Of a stretch of DNA of 19,521 nt, positions 1 through 6,526 are shown in pieces (position 1 is the stretch's first letter; every line of letters starts with the position of its first letter). Position numbers and translations under genes: made by a program. Below the pieces are notes generated by a model. It saw nothing but the letters and a program-made list of their open reading frames with translations, searched no databases and was not told the origin of the DNA. This DNA comes from SIG565 sp045613385 (GTDB lineage Bacteria; Bacillota; Clostridia; Oscillospirales; Acutalibacteraceae): the NCBI GenBank assembly GCA_045613385.1, contig JAZLAW010000017.1:1-19521 (forward strand). Direction: 5' to 3'.

Positions 1-2
1 CG

Positions 3-1703
3 ACCGATGGTAGTGGCGTGTATGGGTGTATACTTGTAGAAGTAGTAGACAGTGTTAAAGTAACTTCGGTAACGCTTGATAAACATAAGATACGTCTTGA
101 AAAGGGCTGCGAAAAAACGTTGGTAGCAACGGTGTGTCCTACAAATGCTACCAACAAGTCGATTAGTTGGCGAAGTTCAAATACAGGTGTAGCAACAGTA
201 AGTGGGGGTGTAGTTACTGCAAAAGCGAGAGGCTATGCATATATCTACGCCGAAGCACAGGATGGTAGCGGTGAATACGATTATTGTTACGTAAATGTAA
301 CAGAGGATATTTTGGTTACATCAGTCACAGTTAGTCCGTCGGGTAAAACTATGAACATAGGTGCTTCAACTTACTTGTATGAAACGGTATGCCCGACCAA
401 CGCTACAAACAAGTGTGTTAAGTGGAGCAGTAATAAAACAAGCGTGGCTACTGTTAATCCTGATACAGGACTTGTAATAGCCCAAGGAGCAGGTACAGCA
501 ACAATAACTGCAACTGCACAAGACGGAAGCGGAAAAAAAGGTTATTGTACTATTACAGTTAATGCACCAATTCGTGTAACAGGCGTTGAGGTATGTCCCG
601 CAAGTCTAACTATGAGTGTTGGTGACATAGAATATCTGTGTGCTTCAATTACACCAAGCAACGCAACAAACCAAACAGTGACTTGGTGCAGTAGTAATGA
701 AAATGTTGCTACTGTAGGATTATATACTGGCAGAATATCTGCAAATATGGCAGGTGCTACTACAATTACCGCTACTACTGCTGATGGTGGGTTTCAAGAT
801 TGTATAACAGTAAATGTAAATTATTGTGGTGGCACCTCTTGTTATCATGATTCTTGGAATGAATTAGTATTTTCGAATCTAGACACTTTGCATCAATTAG
901 CTAGACAATATGACAGTTCTAATCAAATAAAACTAACGTTACAATTTATACGTAGAGAAGTATATAATGGTAGTCTATGGGATACTGTTGCTGGAGAAAT
1001 CAATCAAGGATTTGTAAATTATGTTAAAAATCAAAATACATATATATACAATTTTTTCACAACACAATCACTATTAATTTATGATTGTAATTGTTGTCCT
1101 ATCGATTTTCTACATCTGTGCGCAACTATGAACGGAATTATTGTTGGCGGCGGAACTTATTGGAAATCTTTAATAGTAGGGCAAACTCATGTTAGAAATC
1201 TTGCTGGTTGGGCTGGAGATTTACAAACCTTAGTAGTTGATACCTATGTTTTGACAAACGCGTCAAACAACTACAATACTTTTTATAATACTTTTTATCA
1301 AATTATGGGAAGTGAACAATATTCTTTTGGAATGAAAGATTTATTGGCTGACATTGATGCTTTCAACTTTGCGAACAACTGGATTTCGAATTATTGGCAA
1401 TCTAATTTATTTGGTTCAGCTTGTAGATATTATTACAATAATATTGATATTCCTGGAACTGGCTGGACTAGTAGAGCAAATTTGAGATTTAGTCAGTTTT
1501 TTGGTTCGGACACAAAGAGTCAATTTTCTAACACGGTAGATGACTATACTAAACAAAATTGGATGTTTGGAATTGAGTGGCCACTCTACGAATCAGAGGC
1601 ATCTAAAAGAAACATTACGCTTAACTTGACAAGCAATCAAAGTAATGCCGCAAGAGATGCATTTACAGACTTTATGTGGTTTCAATTACAAAAGGAAAAA
1701 TAA
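3..1703 (+). CDS. BIg2-repeat surface/phage-type protein with unknown C-terminal domain (5' end outside window)
   Basis: The reading frame is open from base 3, and the first codons (TDGSG) match the end of an Ig-like repeat, so the gene begins upstream; the GTG at 18 is internal. Counting from that GTG, three BIg2-type repeats are visible at residues about 13-95, 98-182 and 186-268. Each has the PTNATN or PSNATN strand, a conserved Trp, a VATV or similar segment, and an AxDGS-like end. Residues about 270-561 form a separate domain I do not recognise. It is rich in Asn, Tyr and Trp, with notable segments HLCATMNG (366-373), AGWAGDLQTL (396-405) and DLLADIDAFN (441-450). BIg2 domains are extracellular adhesion/spacer modules found in surface proteins and phage tail proteins. 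The C-terminal part could be a binding or enzymatic (effector) head; this is inference. No signal peptide or anchor can be judged because the start is missing. Confidence 0.85.
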   Translation, partial: TDGSGVYGCILVEVVDSVKVTSVTLDKHKIRLEKGCEKTLVATVCPTNATNKSISWRSSNTGVATVSGGVVTAKARGYAYIYAEAQDGSGEYDYCYVNVTEDILVTSVTVSPSGKTMNIGASTYLYETVCPTNATNKCVKWSSNKTSVATVNPDTGLVIAQGAGTATITATAQDGSGKKGYCTITVNAPIRVTGVEVCPASLTMSVGDIEYLCASITPSNATNQTVTWCSSNENVATVGLYTGRISANMAGATTITATTADGGFQDCITVNVNYCGGTSCYHDSWNELVFSNLDTLHQLARQYDSSNQIKLTLQFIRREVYNGSLWDTVAGEINQGFVNYVKNQNTYIYNFFTTQSLLIYDCNCCPIDFLHLCATMNGIIVGGGTYWKSLIVGQTHVRNLAGWAGDLQTLVVDTYVLTNASNNYNTFYNTFYQIMGSEQYSFGMKDLLADIDAFNFANNWISNYWQSNLFGSACRYYYNNIDIPGTGWTSRANLRFSQFFGSDTKSQFSNTVDDYTKQNWMFGIEWPLYESEASKRNITLNLTSNQSNAARDAFTDFMWFQLQKEK

Positions 1704-1751
1704 ATCAAGTCGCAATTAGGCCAAAAAATCAAGAAAAAAGGGGGGCTGGCT

Positions 1752-2126
1752 ATGCTGAAATATTTTTTTAAACCTCTTAGCTGTATTGATGTTGTTGTGA
1801 TAGCTTTAATTTTAATTTGGTTTTTGCTATTTGTTTTCAACAAGAATAAAATGTTGCAAATACCTGTATTTATAGCTTCGCATATGTTATTTTATTTTTC
1901 TAAAATGATTTTAATTGGAGGTAATTTTTTTCTTCCAAGTACTATAGTGTTGTTAGTTTCTTTTAGTGCTCTTATAGTTTTTTGGAGAAATAATAGCAAA
2001 GAAGTAGTAAAGTCTTCGAAAAGAAAATGGATATATTGCTTTTTGACTATTGCCTTAATAGTTTTTGTTATATTTGGTTGCCTTTTGGTAGAAGCAAGTT
2101 CTATTTTGATGCCGCCGCCTCATTGA
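1752..2126 (+). CDS. Small four-helix integral membrane protein, unknown function
   Basis: This ORF encodes 124 residues with four clear hydrophobic segments at about 12-31, 37-56, 58-78 and 93-117, separated by short charged loops (NKNK, RNNSKE, KSSKRK). The C-terminus is short and ends PPPH. A G-rich ribosome site (run of G at 1740-1745) lies 6 bases before the ATG. It begins 48 bp after the BIg2 gene on the same strand with no terminator between, so co-transcription is likely. Base composition is AT-rich like the C-terminal half of the upstream gene. I recognise no family. Position and topology would fit an immunity or accessory protein for the upstream protein, but that is inference. Confidence 0.7.
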   Translation: MLKYFFKPLSCIDVVVIALILIWFLLFVFNKNKMLQIPVFIASHMLFYFSKMILIGGNFFLPSTIVLLVSFSALIVFWRNNSKEVVKSSKRKWIYCFLTIALIVFVIFGCLLVEASSILMPPPH

Positions 2127-2214
2127 TAATGTGCCGAAAATTATACCAAAATCATTTTCAGAGGATTAACGGCATTACTTTCCTTCTTTCTGATTTAAAC
2201 AAACAAACTGTTTT

Positions 2215-2247
2215 CCGTCCGTATTTTAATAATGCGGACGGTTTTTT
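2215..2247 (+). terminator. Intrinsic terminator after the BIg2/membrane-protein unit
   Basis: CCGTCCG (2215-2221) pairs with CGGACGG (2235-2241). The stem extends inward to about 11 bp with one G-T pair around a 5-base loop, and six Ts follow directly. It lies 89 bp after the membrane-protein stop codon and closes that transcription unit. Confidence 0.85.
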
Positions 2248-2273
2248 CTATATGAAAAAACAAAAAATGGGGC

Positions 2274-2314
2274 ATTTTCGTCAATAAAATATCTTATCAT
2301 CTTCTGACGAAAAT
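2274..2314. repeat. 10-bp inverted repeat with a third, competing copy nearby
   Basis: ATTTTCGTCA (2274-2283) and TGACGAAAAT (2305-2314) are perfect reverse complements separated by 21 bases. A further segment, ACGAAAATTTTGCCC (2325-2339), could instead pair with the GGGCATTTTCGT around 2270-2281. The two pairings exclude each other, as in attenuators, but no gene follows closely enough to assign a role. Confidence 0.5.
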
Positions 2315-2403
2315 AATTTTGTGTACGAAAATTTTGCCCTGCTCATTTGCAAATGAAAGTCATATATCATATCAAAACGTAAAGCATAACAAATTGTTTT
2401 CAG

Positions 2404-2469
2404 GGATTGTGCTGACCTGATATCGAAATGTAAATAATCTCAAACAGACGGTCAGCACAATCCTTTTTT
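2404..2469 (+). terminator. Long-loop inverted repeat with T tract (possible terminator or RNA element)
   Basis: GGATTGTGCTGACC (2404-2417) is perfectly complementary to GGTCAGCACAATCC (2450-2463) across a 32-base loop, and TTTTTT (2464-2469) follows. The perfect 14-bp stem plus T tract is terminator-like, but the loop is unusually long, so it may be the closing stem of a structured RNA. No promoter was firmly identified upstream. Confidence 0.5.
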
Positions 2470-2501
2470 ACGGGAAATGAAAGTAATTTCGAAATATTCT
2501 C

Positions 2502-2573
2502 TCGAAACTATTATCATAGAACATATCGAAATTATAATCATAAAGCATTTCGAAAAGTACATCATCAATCATA
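2502..2573. repeat. Three imperfect 24-bp tandem repeats beginning TCGAAA
   Basis: Units start at 2502, 2526 and 2550, all with TCGAAA. Units 1 and 2 match at 19 of 24 positions by eye, units 2 and 3 at about 16 of 24. An extra TCGAAA lies at 2489. Read on the minus strand, the units encode an octapeptide-like repeat (FEMLYDYN, FDMFYDNS, FERIFRNY) in an open frame that ends at 2468. Confidence 0.6.
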
Positions 2574-2651
2574 CAAGAGCCATATTTAGTAACATCATAT
2601 AAGACAGGAGACGGTTCTGTGTCTTCGCACAATAATTGATTTTCCTTTTCA

Positions 2652-2690
2652 AAAGGACGGTTGGGGTAAAAACCAACCGTTCTTTGTTAT
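2652..2690 (+). terminator. Intrinsic terminator, first of a tandem pair
   Basis: ACGGTTGG (2657-2664) pairs with CCAACCGT (2673-2680). The stem can extend outward to 13 bp (2652-2664 with 2673-2685) with one G-T pair, and the T-rich tail TCTTTGTTATTTT follows. The loop is GGTAAAAA. Confidence 0.75.
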
Positions 2691-2708
2691 TTTAATTCGG
2701 TAAAAATT

Positions 2709-2739
2709 AAACGACCTTAAAAGGTCGTTTTTCTTTTTA
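2709..2739 (+). terminator. Intrinsic terminator, second of a tandem pair
   Basis: AAACGACC (2709-2716) pairs with GGTCGTTT (2723-2730) around a TTAAAA loop, followed by a TTCTTTTT tail. It lies 20 bp after the preceding terminator, giving a double stop that insulates the HTH/lysis cassette from upstream transcription. Confidence 0.75.
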
Positions 2740-2955
2740 TAACTTGTAATAAATTTTCAATTTACAAAAATTGACAAAAATAGCGCTTATAAGATGTTAA
2801 CATAGAATATAAGACAAAAAAGTAAATATTTGAAAGTCATTATTCGACAATTCGGTATTAAAAATTGCGTTTGCAGGTAAAAAGTTGACGCAGTTAAATA
2901 AAATATGCATTTTTTATTCTCTGGTTTCTATTTGCTAAGAAAGGGGGATAGTTCT

Positions 2956-3309
2956 ATGGGGGCGGTTGAAAGGAGATTTGAAATAACGAAGTTGCTTTGT
3001 CGCGAACGACACATGACAATGTCTGCGTTGGCTGATATTTTTAGTGTTTCCATAAGAACTATCAAAAGAGATATTGACGAAATAGGGTATATGATTCCTT
3101 TATTGACTAAGCCAGGGAGACATGATGGCGGAGTTTATGTTATGGATGGTTATAAATGGGATAGAGTGTATATGAGTTTTGAAGATATTGAACTACTGAA
3201 AAAAATCAAATCAATTGGGGAAAAGGGAGAAAAATTAATTTTAGACGAATTCGCCCTTGAAAGAATCAGTAAAATCATTTCTAGATATTCACTGCCGGAG
3301 AAAAAATAA
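2956..3309 (+). CDS. Short DeoR/HTH_11-like transcriptional regulator
   Basis: The start is set at ATG 2956, because a strong AAAGGGGG site lies 8 bases upstream; the in-frame ATG at 2905 has no such site. The 117-residue product has an N-terminal winged-helix segment typical of DeoR/HTH_11 proteins: RRFEITKLLCRERHMTM, then the recognition part ADIFSVSIRTIKRDIDEI at about residues 27-44. A wing-like stretch (GRHDGGVYVMDGY) follows. The C-terminal 50 residues are helical and charged, far shorter than the sugar-binding or WYL sensor domain of full-length relatives, so no ligand domain is visible. Similar small HTH proteins occur in clostridial prophages. It precedes the XhlA-holin-amidase genes by 72 bp and probably regulates that cassette; this is inference. 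Confidence 0.75.
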   Translation: MGAVERRFEITKLLCRERHMTMSALADIFSVSIRTIKRDIDEIGYMIPLLTKPGRHDGGVYVMDGYKWDRVYMSFEDIELLKKIKSIGEKGEKLILDEFALERISKIISRYSLPEKK

Positions 3310-3381
3310 TTTTATAATTGTGACACAAGTTGTCAGGGTTATTTTTTACGATATATATGCGGCCGAGAAAGGAGGAGTAAT

Positions 3382-3669
3382 TTGGATATACAGGTTATTA
3401 TAGAACGCCATGACCAAAGAATTAAATCTTTGGAGCGTGATATGGGTGCCATGAAAGAGGTACAAGCCGAAATAAAATCAATGAATGAAACGCTTGTAAC
3501 TCTTGCTAACGAATTAAAACATACTAACGAGCATCTGGCAAGGCATGAGCGAAAGATTGATGAAATAGATTCTATTCCAAAGCAACGAATGCAGCAAATT
3601 ATTACCGCAATTATTGCAGCGTTGGCGGGCGGTTTTATTTCAGCAATCATTGGAACGATACTCGTTTAG
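3382..3669 (+). CDS. XhlA-like phage coiled-coil/TM protein
   Basis: Translation starts at TTG 3382, because a perfect AAAGGAGG (3368-3375) lies 6 bases upstream. The 95-residue product has a long charged amphipathic helix (about 5-68, rich in Glu, Lys, Met and Asn) followed by one C-terminal membrane helix (about 72-94, IITAIIAALAGG...). This is the layout of the haemolysin XhlA family (PF10779), small proteins encoded beside holins and endolysins in phages and PBSX-like elements. It lies 13 bp before the holin gene, so the two are clearly co-expressed. Family assignment rests on architecture and context rather than on a diagnostic motif. Confidence 0.75.
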   Translation: MDIQVIIERHDQRIKSLERDMGAMKEVQAEIKSMNETLVTLANELKHTNEHLARHERKIDEIDSIPKQRMQQIITAIIAALAGGFISAIIGTILV

Positions 3670-3682
3670 AAAGGAGAATGAA

Positions 3683-3967
3683 ATGAACTGTCAAGATTAT
3701 ATAAAAACAGAACTTTTAATTTTAATTCCTGTTCTATATTTTTTAGGAATTGCGATAAAGAAAAGTACGATGCCGGATAGGTGGATTCCTATTGTGCTTG
3801 GAATATCAGCTGTTGTGTTATCTGCCGTTTGGGTTATTGCAACTACTGACATTTCAGGATTACAAGAAGCCGCATCGGCAATATTTACGGCTGTAACTCA
3901 GGGAATTCTACTTGCGGGCGCTAGCGTATACGTTAATCAACTTTATGTTCAGGCAAAGAAGGAGTAA
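3683..3967 (+). CDS. Phage holin, Hol44 type (holin superfamily V)
   Basis: The product is 94 residues from ATG 3683, with AAAGGAG at 3670-3676 as ribosome site (an ATG at 3678 is out of frame). It has three hydrophobic segments (about 9-26, 35-53, 66-85) and a charged C-terminus (QAKKE). The segments PDRWIPIVLG and TQGILLAGASVYVNQL match what I know of the Hol44 family (PF16079, Phage_holin_5_2). Holins form lesions in the cytoplasmic membrane to release endolysin. The stop codon lies 2 bases before the amidase ATG, and the amidase ribosome site lies inside the last holin codons, so translation is probably coupled. Confidence 0.85.
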   Translation: MNCQDYIKTELLILIPVLYFLGIAIKKSTMPDRWIPIVLGISAVVLSAVWVIATTDISGLQEAASAIFTAVTQGILLAGASVYVNQLYVQAKKE

Positions 3968-3969
3968 AA

Positions 3970-5040
3970 ATGATGCTTAATATTATTAAAGCTTATGCTG
4001 TGAAAAATCTGTGTTATATTGCGGCACAAAAAATGGTGCCTAAGGGTATTGTTGTGCATTCTACAGGTGCAAATAACCCTTACTTAAAACGGTATGTAGA
4101 TGCGCCCGAAATAGTTGGCGTTAACAAATATGGTAATCACTGGAATATAGCCAAGCCGGGCGGCAGGGAGGTTTGTGTTCACGCTTTTATTGGTTACGAC
4201 AAGAATAACCAAATTAAGGTTGCTGAAATACTGCCGCTTAATATTTGTTGTTGGGGAGTAGGGAAAGGCAAAAAAGGCAGCTACAATTACGATCCGTCTT
4301 ATATTCAGTTTGAAATATGCGAAGATAAGCTTACCGATAAAACATATTACGATAATGTCTTTGCGGTTGCCGCAGAATATTGTGCTGAGCTTTGCAAGAC
4401 CTACGGAATCAGTGTTGATAACATTGTTAGTCATTGCGAAGCATATCGTTTGGGTTATGGCAGCAATCATGGTGACCCAGACCATTGGATGAAAAATTTT
4501 GGCGAAAATATGAATGATTTTAGAAACAAGGTTTCTATGTTTCTCAAAAAAAGCAACGGAAATACAGATGATAAGAAGAATGCCGTTTTAGAAAACGAAC
4601 ATGTAGAAAAAGGCGATTTGGTGGCTATTTCTCATAAAGCCACATACTATAATGGCAAAGCGATACCTATTTGGGTAAAATCGCAAAACTGGTATGTAGA
4701 GAGCACTACCAGTGGTGACCGTGTGATAATCGACAAAAACGAAAGTGGAACAAATTCTATTTGTAGTCCAATAAACAAAAAGTTTTTAACGATAGTGAAA
4801 AAAGCGAAAACAGATACCGAAAAAATAGAAACAAGTAAATTGCCATATAGGGTAAAGGTTACTGCCGATTGTCTTTATATACGCAAAGATGCAGGAACTA
4901 ATATTGCTAAGGTTGGCGCTATTACCGATAAGGGTGTATATACGATTGTTGAAGAAAAAAACGGAATCGGTGCTACCAAATGGGGTAAACTCAAATCCGG
5001 CGTTGGCTGGATTTCGCTTGACTATGTAAGAAAGATATAA
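3970..5040 (+). CDS. Phage-type N-acetylmuramoyl-L-alanine amidase (endolysin) with SH3-like domains
   Basis: The 356-residue enzyme cuts the amide bond between N-acetylmuramic acid and L-alanine in peptidoglycan. An Amidase_2/PGRP-type catalytic domain covers about residues 1-195. GIVVHST gives the first zinc histidine (H30), SHCEAYRLG the second (H155), and GDPDHW (168-173) the likely third ligand region, as in clostridial phage amidases. Two SH3-like wall-binding segments follow: about 209-278 (with IWVKSQNWYVES) and 291-356 (with LYIRKDAGT and GVGWISLDYV). There is no signal peptide, which fits release through the adjacent holin. Two ATGs (3970 and 3973) are both within range of the GGAG at 3961-3964. 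It is the last phage-like gene of the cassette; no terminator follows before the transporter gene. Confidence 0.92.
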   Translation: MMLNIIKAYAVKNLCYIAAQKMVPKGIVVHSTGANNPYLKRYVDAPEIVGVNKYGNHWNIAKPGGREVCVHAFIGYDKNNQIKVAEILPLNICCWGVGKGKKGSYNYDPSYIQFEICEDKLTDKTYYDNVFAVAAEYCAELCKTYGISVDNIVSHCEAYRLGYGSNHGDPDHWMKNFGENMNDFRNKVSMFLKKSNGNTDDKKNAVLENEHVEKGDLVAISHKATYYNGKAIPIWVKSQNWYVESTTSGDRVIIDKNESGTNSICSPINKKFLTIVKKAKTDTEKIETSKLPYRVKVTADCLYIRKDAGTNIAKVGAITDKGVYTIVEEKNGIGATKWGKLKSGVGWISLDYVRKI

Positions 5041-5057
5041 TTAAAGAAATTTCAAAA

Positions 5058-6176
5058 ATGCAAAGTGAAATTATAAACAATCTGGTTTCTCCATTATTTG
5101 TTGCTTTTGCAGTTATTATTTTAGGTTACTATTTTGGGCGCATAAAGCTCCTTGGCGTATCATTTGATATTGCCGGAGTACTAATTGTGGCTATCGCGGT
5201 AGGATTTGTTTTTAATACGGTAAATCCTATTAAAGAAGCATTAGCCATTATTGAATTTAATACAAACATGAAGTTTTTTTCTTCGCTCGGTTCAGCATTG
5301 TTTATATCAATTATAGGACTAATCGCAGGATATTCCTTAGATATAAAACGCTGGCAGGAATTAAAGGCCGTATTAATAGGTGCTTTAATGGTAGGATCGG
5401 CTTTTTTAACCATGAAGATTATATTGATATTAGATACTAATATATCTATTTCTAAATTACTCGGTGTATTATGTGGAGCATTGACTACAACTCCAGGATT
5501 ATCTGTTGCTTGTGAACTTGCGAGTGTGGCAGCCGTTGAAACAACTCTTGGGTATGGCTGCGCATATATTTTAGGTGTAATGGTCACAGTATTGTCTGTG
5601 CAGTTGACCTTAAAAAAATTGTCTATTAAGCCGGTTTATAAGGTGTTTGATGATAAAAATAAACCTACGAAATCTGAATTTGATGGTTTAATACAAATTG
5701 GAATTGTGGTGTTGCTTGGCAGACTACTTGGTGACATTACAATTTTTGATTTTTGTATTGGTGACTCGGGCGGTATGTTATGTGCAGGGATTGTAATAGG
5801 TCAAATAATCAAGAATCGACTATCACAAAGGATGGTGCAGCAAAAATCATTAAACCTATTGAGAAATCTTGGCCTTGCATTATTCTTTGTCGGAAATGGA
5901 GTTCCGTCAGGAATGCAACTTGGTAGTGGGTTAGATATAAAAACGTTTTTATATGGAGCTTTAATGACGATAATTCCGATATTAGTTGGGGCACTACTCT
6001 CTAAAATGATATTTTCAGATGGATTAAGTGGCACGGTTATTGCCGGTGGAATGACAAGCACTCCCGCAATAGGAGTTATTATTCAAAAAACCCCCAGGGT
6101 TAATTTGGCAAGGTATTCCTTAGCGTATGTTGGTGCTTTATTAACTATAATATTTCTAATTCGGGTATCTTACTAA
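5058..6176 (+). CDS. AspT/YidE-like membrane transporter without RCK domains
   Basis: This 372-residue protein has about ten hydrophobic segments arranged as two similar halves. The repeated signature of the aspartate:alanine exchanger family (PF06826) appears in each half: GALTTTPGLSVA at 140-151 and GGMTSTPAIG at 330-339. Family members usually have about 550 residues with paired TrkA_C (RCK) domains between the halves. Here the halves are joined by only a short charged linker (about 186-208), so the cytoplasmic regulatory part is absent. The substrate cannot be read from the sequence; amino or dicarboxylic acid exchange is the family precedent. The gene begins 18 bp after the amidase stop and has no good Shine-Dalgarno (only AAAGAAA), which is unusual for this genome. 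Confidence 0.75.
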   Translation: MQSEIINNLVSPLFVAFAVIILGYYFGRIKLLGVSFDIAGVLIVAIAVGFVFNTVNPIKEALAIIEFNTNMKFFSSLGSALFISIIGLIAGYSLDIKRWQELKAVLIGALMVGSAFLTMKIILILDTNISISKLLGVLCGALTTTPGLSVACELASVAAVETTLGYGCAYILGVMVTVLSVQLTLKKLSIKPVYKVFDDKNKPTKSEFDGLIQIGIVVLLGRLLGDITIFDFCIGDSGGMLCAGIVIGQIIKNRLSQRMVQQKSLNLLRNLGLALFFVGNGVPSGMQLGSGLDIKTFLYGALMTIIPILVGALLSKMIFSDGLSGTVIAGGMTSTPAIGVIIQKTPRVNLARYSLAYVGALLTIIFLIRVSY

Positions 6177-6224
6177 AATTAAAAGCCAGGGGGGGAATTA
6201 TGGGGGGAAATGCTGTTTTTAGGC

Positions 6225-6257
6225 AAAAAAATTAAGCGAGTTCTCGCGAACCCGCTT
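6225..6257 (-). terminator. Intrinsic terminator of tRNA-Gln
   Basis: On the minus strand, AAGCG-G-GTTC and GAAC-T-CGCTT form a 10-bp stem (one G-T pair) around GCGA, followed by AATTTTTTT. It lies 7 bases beyond the tRNA CCA end. Confidence 0.85.
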
Positions 6258-6263
6258 AAACAG

Positions 6264-6337
6264 TGGCTGGGGAATAGGGATTCGAACCCCAACAAACAGA
6301 GTCAGAGTCTGTCGTGCTACCGTTACACAATTCCCCA
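6264..6337 (-). tRNA. tRNA-Gln, anticodon CTG
   Basis: Read on the minus strand, the 74-nt gene folds as a full cloverleaf. The acceptor is TGGGGAA/TTCCCCA with the weak T1-A72 pair typical of tRNA-Gln. The D arm carries AACGGTAGC. The anticodon arm ACAGA-CTCTGAC-TCTGT gives anticodon CTG (reads CAG, Gln). The T arm contains TTCGAAT, the discriminator is G, and CCA is encoded. It has its own promoter and terminator. Confidence 0.95.
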
Positions 6338-6356
6338 ATGACAAAATACAATCATT

Positions 6357-6384
6357 ATTATACCGCTTTTTTTTCAAAAGTCAA
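6357..6384 (-). promoter_or_regulatory. Promoter of tRNA-Gln
   Basis: On the minus strand, TTGACT (6384-6379) and TATAAT (6362-6357) are separated by 16 bases. The -10 ends 19 bases before the mature tRNA 5' end, as expected for a short-leader tRNA unit. Confidence 0.8.
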
Positions 6385-6466
6385 CATTTATTTATAAATT
6401 TTTACTGTGTTACAAGCGTTTTGGTTTTTGATAATTAAAAAATATATTATAATGCAACAATTAAGG

Positions 6467-6495
6467 TTGATTTATTGGTGAAATTGGTATAAAAT
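6467..6495 (+). promoter_or_regulatory. Probable fba promoter
   Basis: TTGATT (6467-6472) is followed after 17 bases by TAAAAT (6490-6495), within a TGGTATAAAAT context that also resembles an extended -10. The fba ATG lies 31 bases downstream, with GGAGG at 6513-6517 as ribosome site. Confidence 0.55.
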
Positions 6496-6526
6496 AGTAT
6501 TGTAAAAAATTTGGAGGGATGTTAAA

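Larger units (their letters stand above)
2127..2955. other. Long region without a convincing gene; several hairpins and short repeats
   Basis: About 830 bp separate the small membrane-protein gene from the HTH regulator. I see no ORF with both a good ribosome site and convincing composition. The stretch contains a strong terminator (2215-2247), an inverted repeat (2274-2314), a 12-bp palindrome (2344-2355), a 14-bp inverted repeat followed by six Ts (2404-2469), three imperfect 24-bp tandem repeats (2502-2573), and two consecutive terminators (2652-2690, 2709-2739). A TTGACA at 2771-2776 has no well-spaced -10. The two terminators imply that something is transcribed rightward through about 2340-2650, possibly a small RNA. 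Confidence 0.6.

Noticed and set aside
54..815. Repeated segments mistaken for a CRISPR or tandem DNA repeat array
   Set aside because: The repetition is at protein level (three BIg2 domains of about 85 residues) with diverged DNA, not short identical repeats with spacers.
2027..2287. 86-codon plus-strand ORF overlapping the end of the small membrane-protein gene
   Set aside because: It overlaps a better-supported gene for 100 bp, has no ribosome site, and reads straight through a strong terminator hairpin (2215-2247).
3321..3335. TGACA-N5-TGTCA inverted repeat before the XhlA gene as terminator or operator
   Set aside because: Five-base arms are too short to claim; no second copy was seen near the HTH regulator's own promoter.
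6264..6337. tRNA-Gln as prophage attachment site for the accessory region
   Set aside because: The 3' end faces the accessory region, which is suggestive, but I find no second copy of the tRNA 3' end in 1-6200 and no integrase; the upstream boundary is outside the window.
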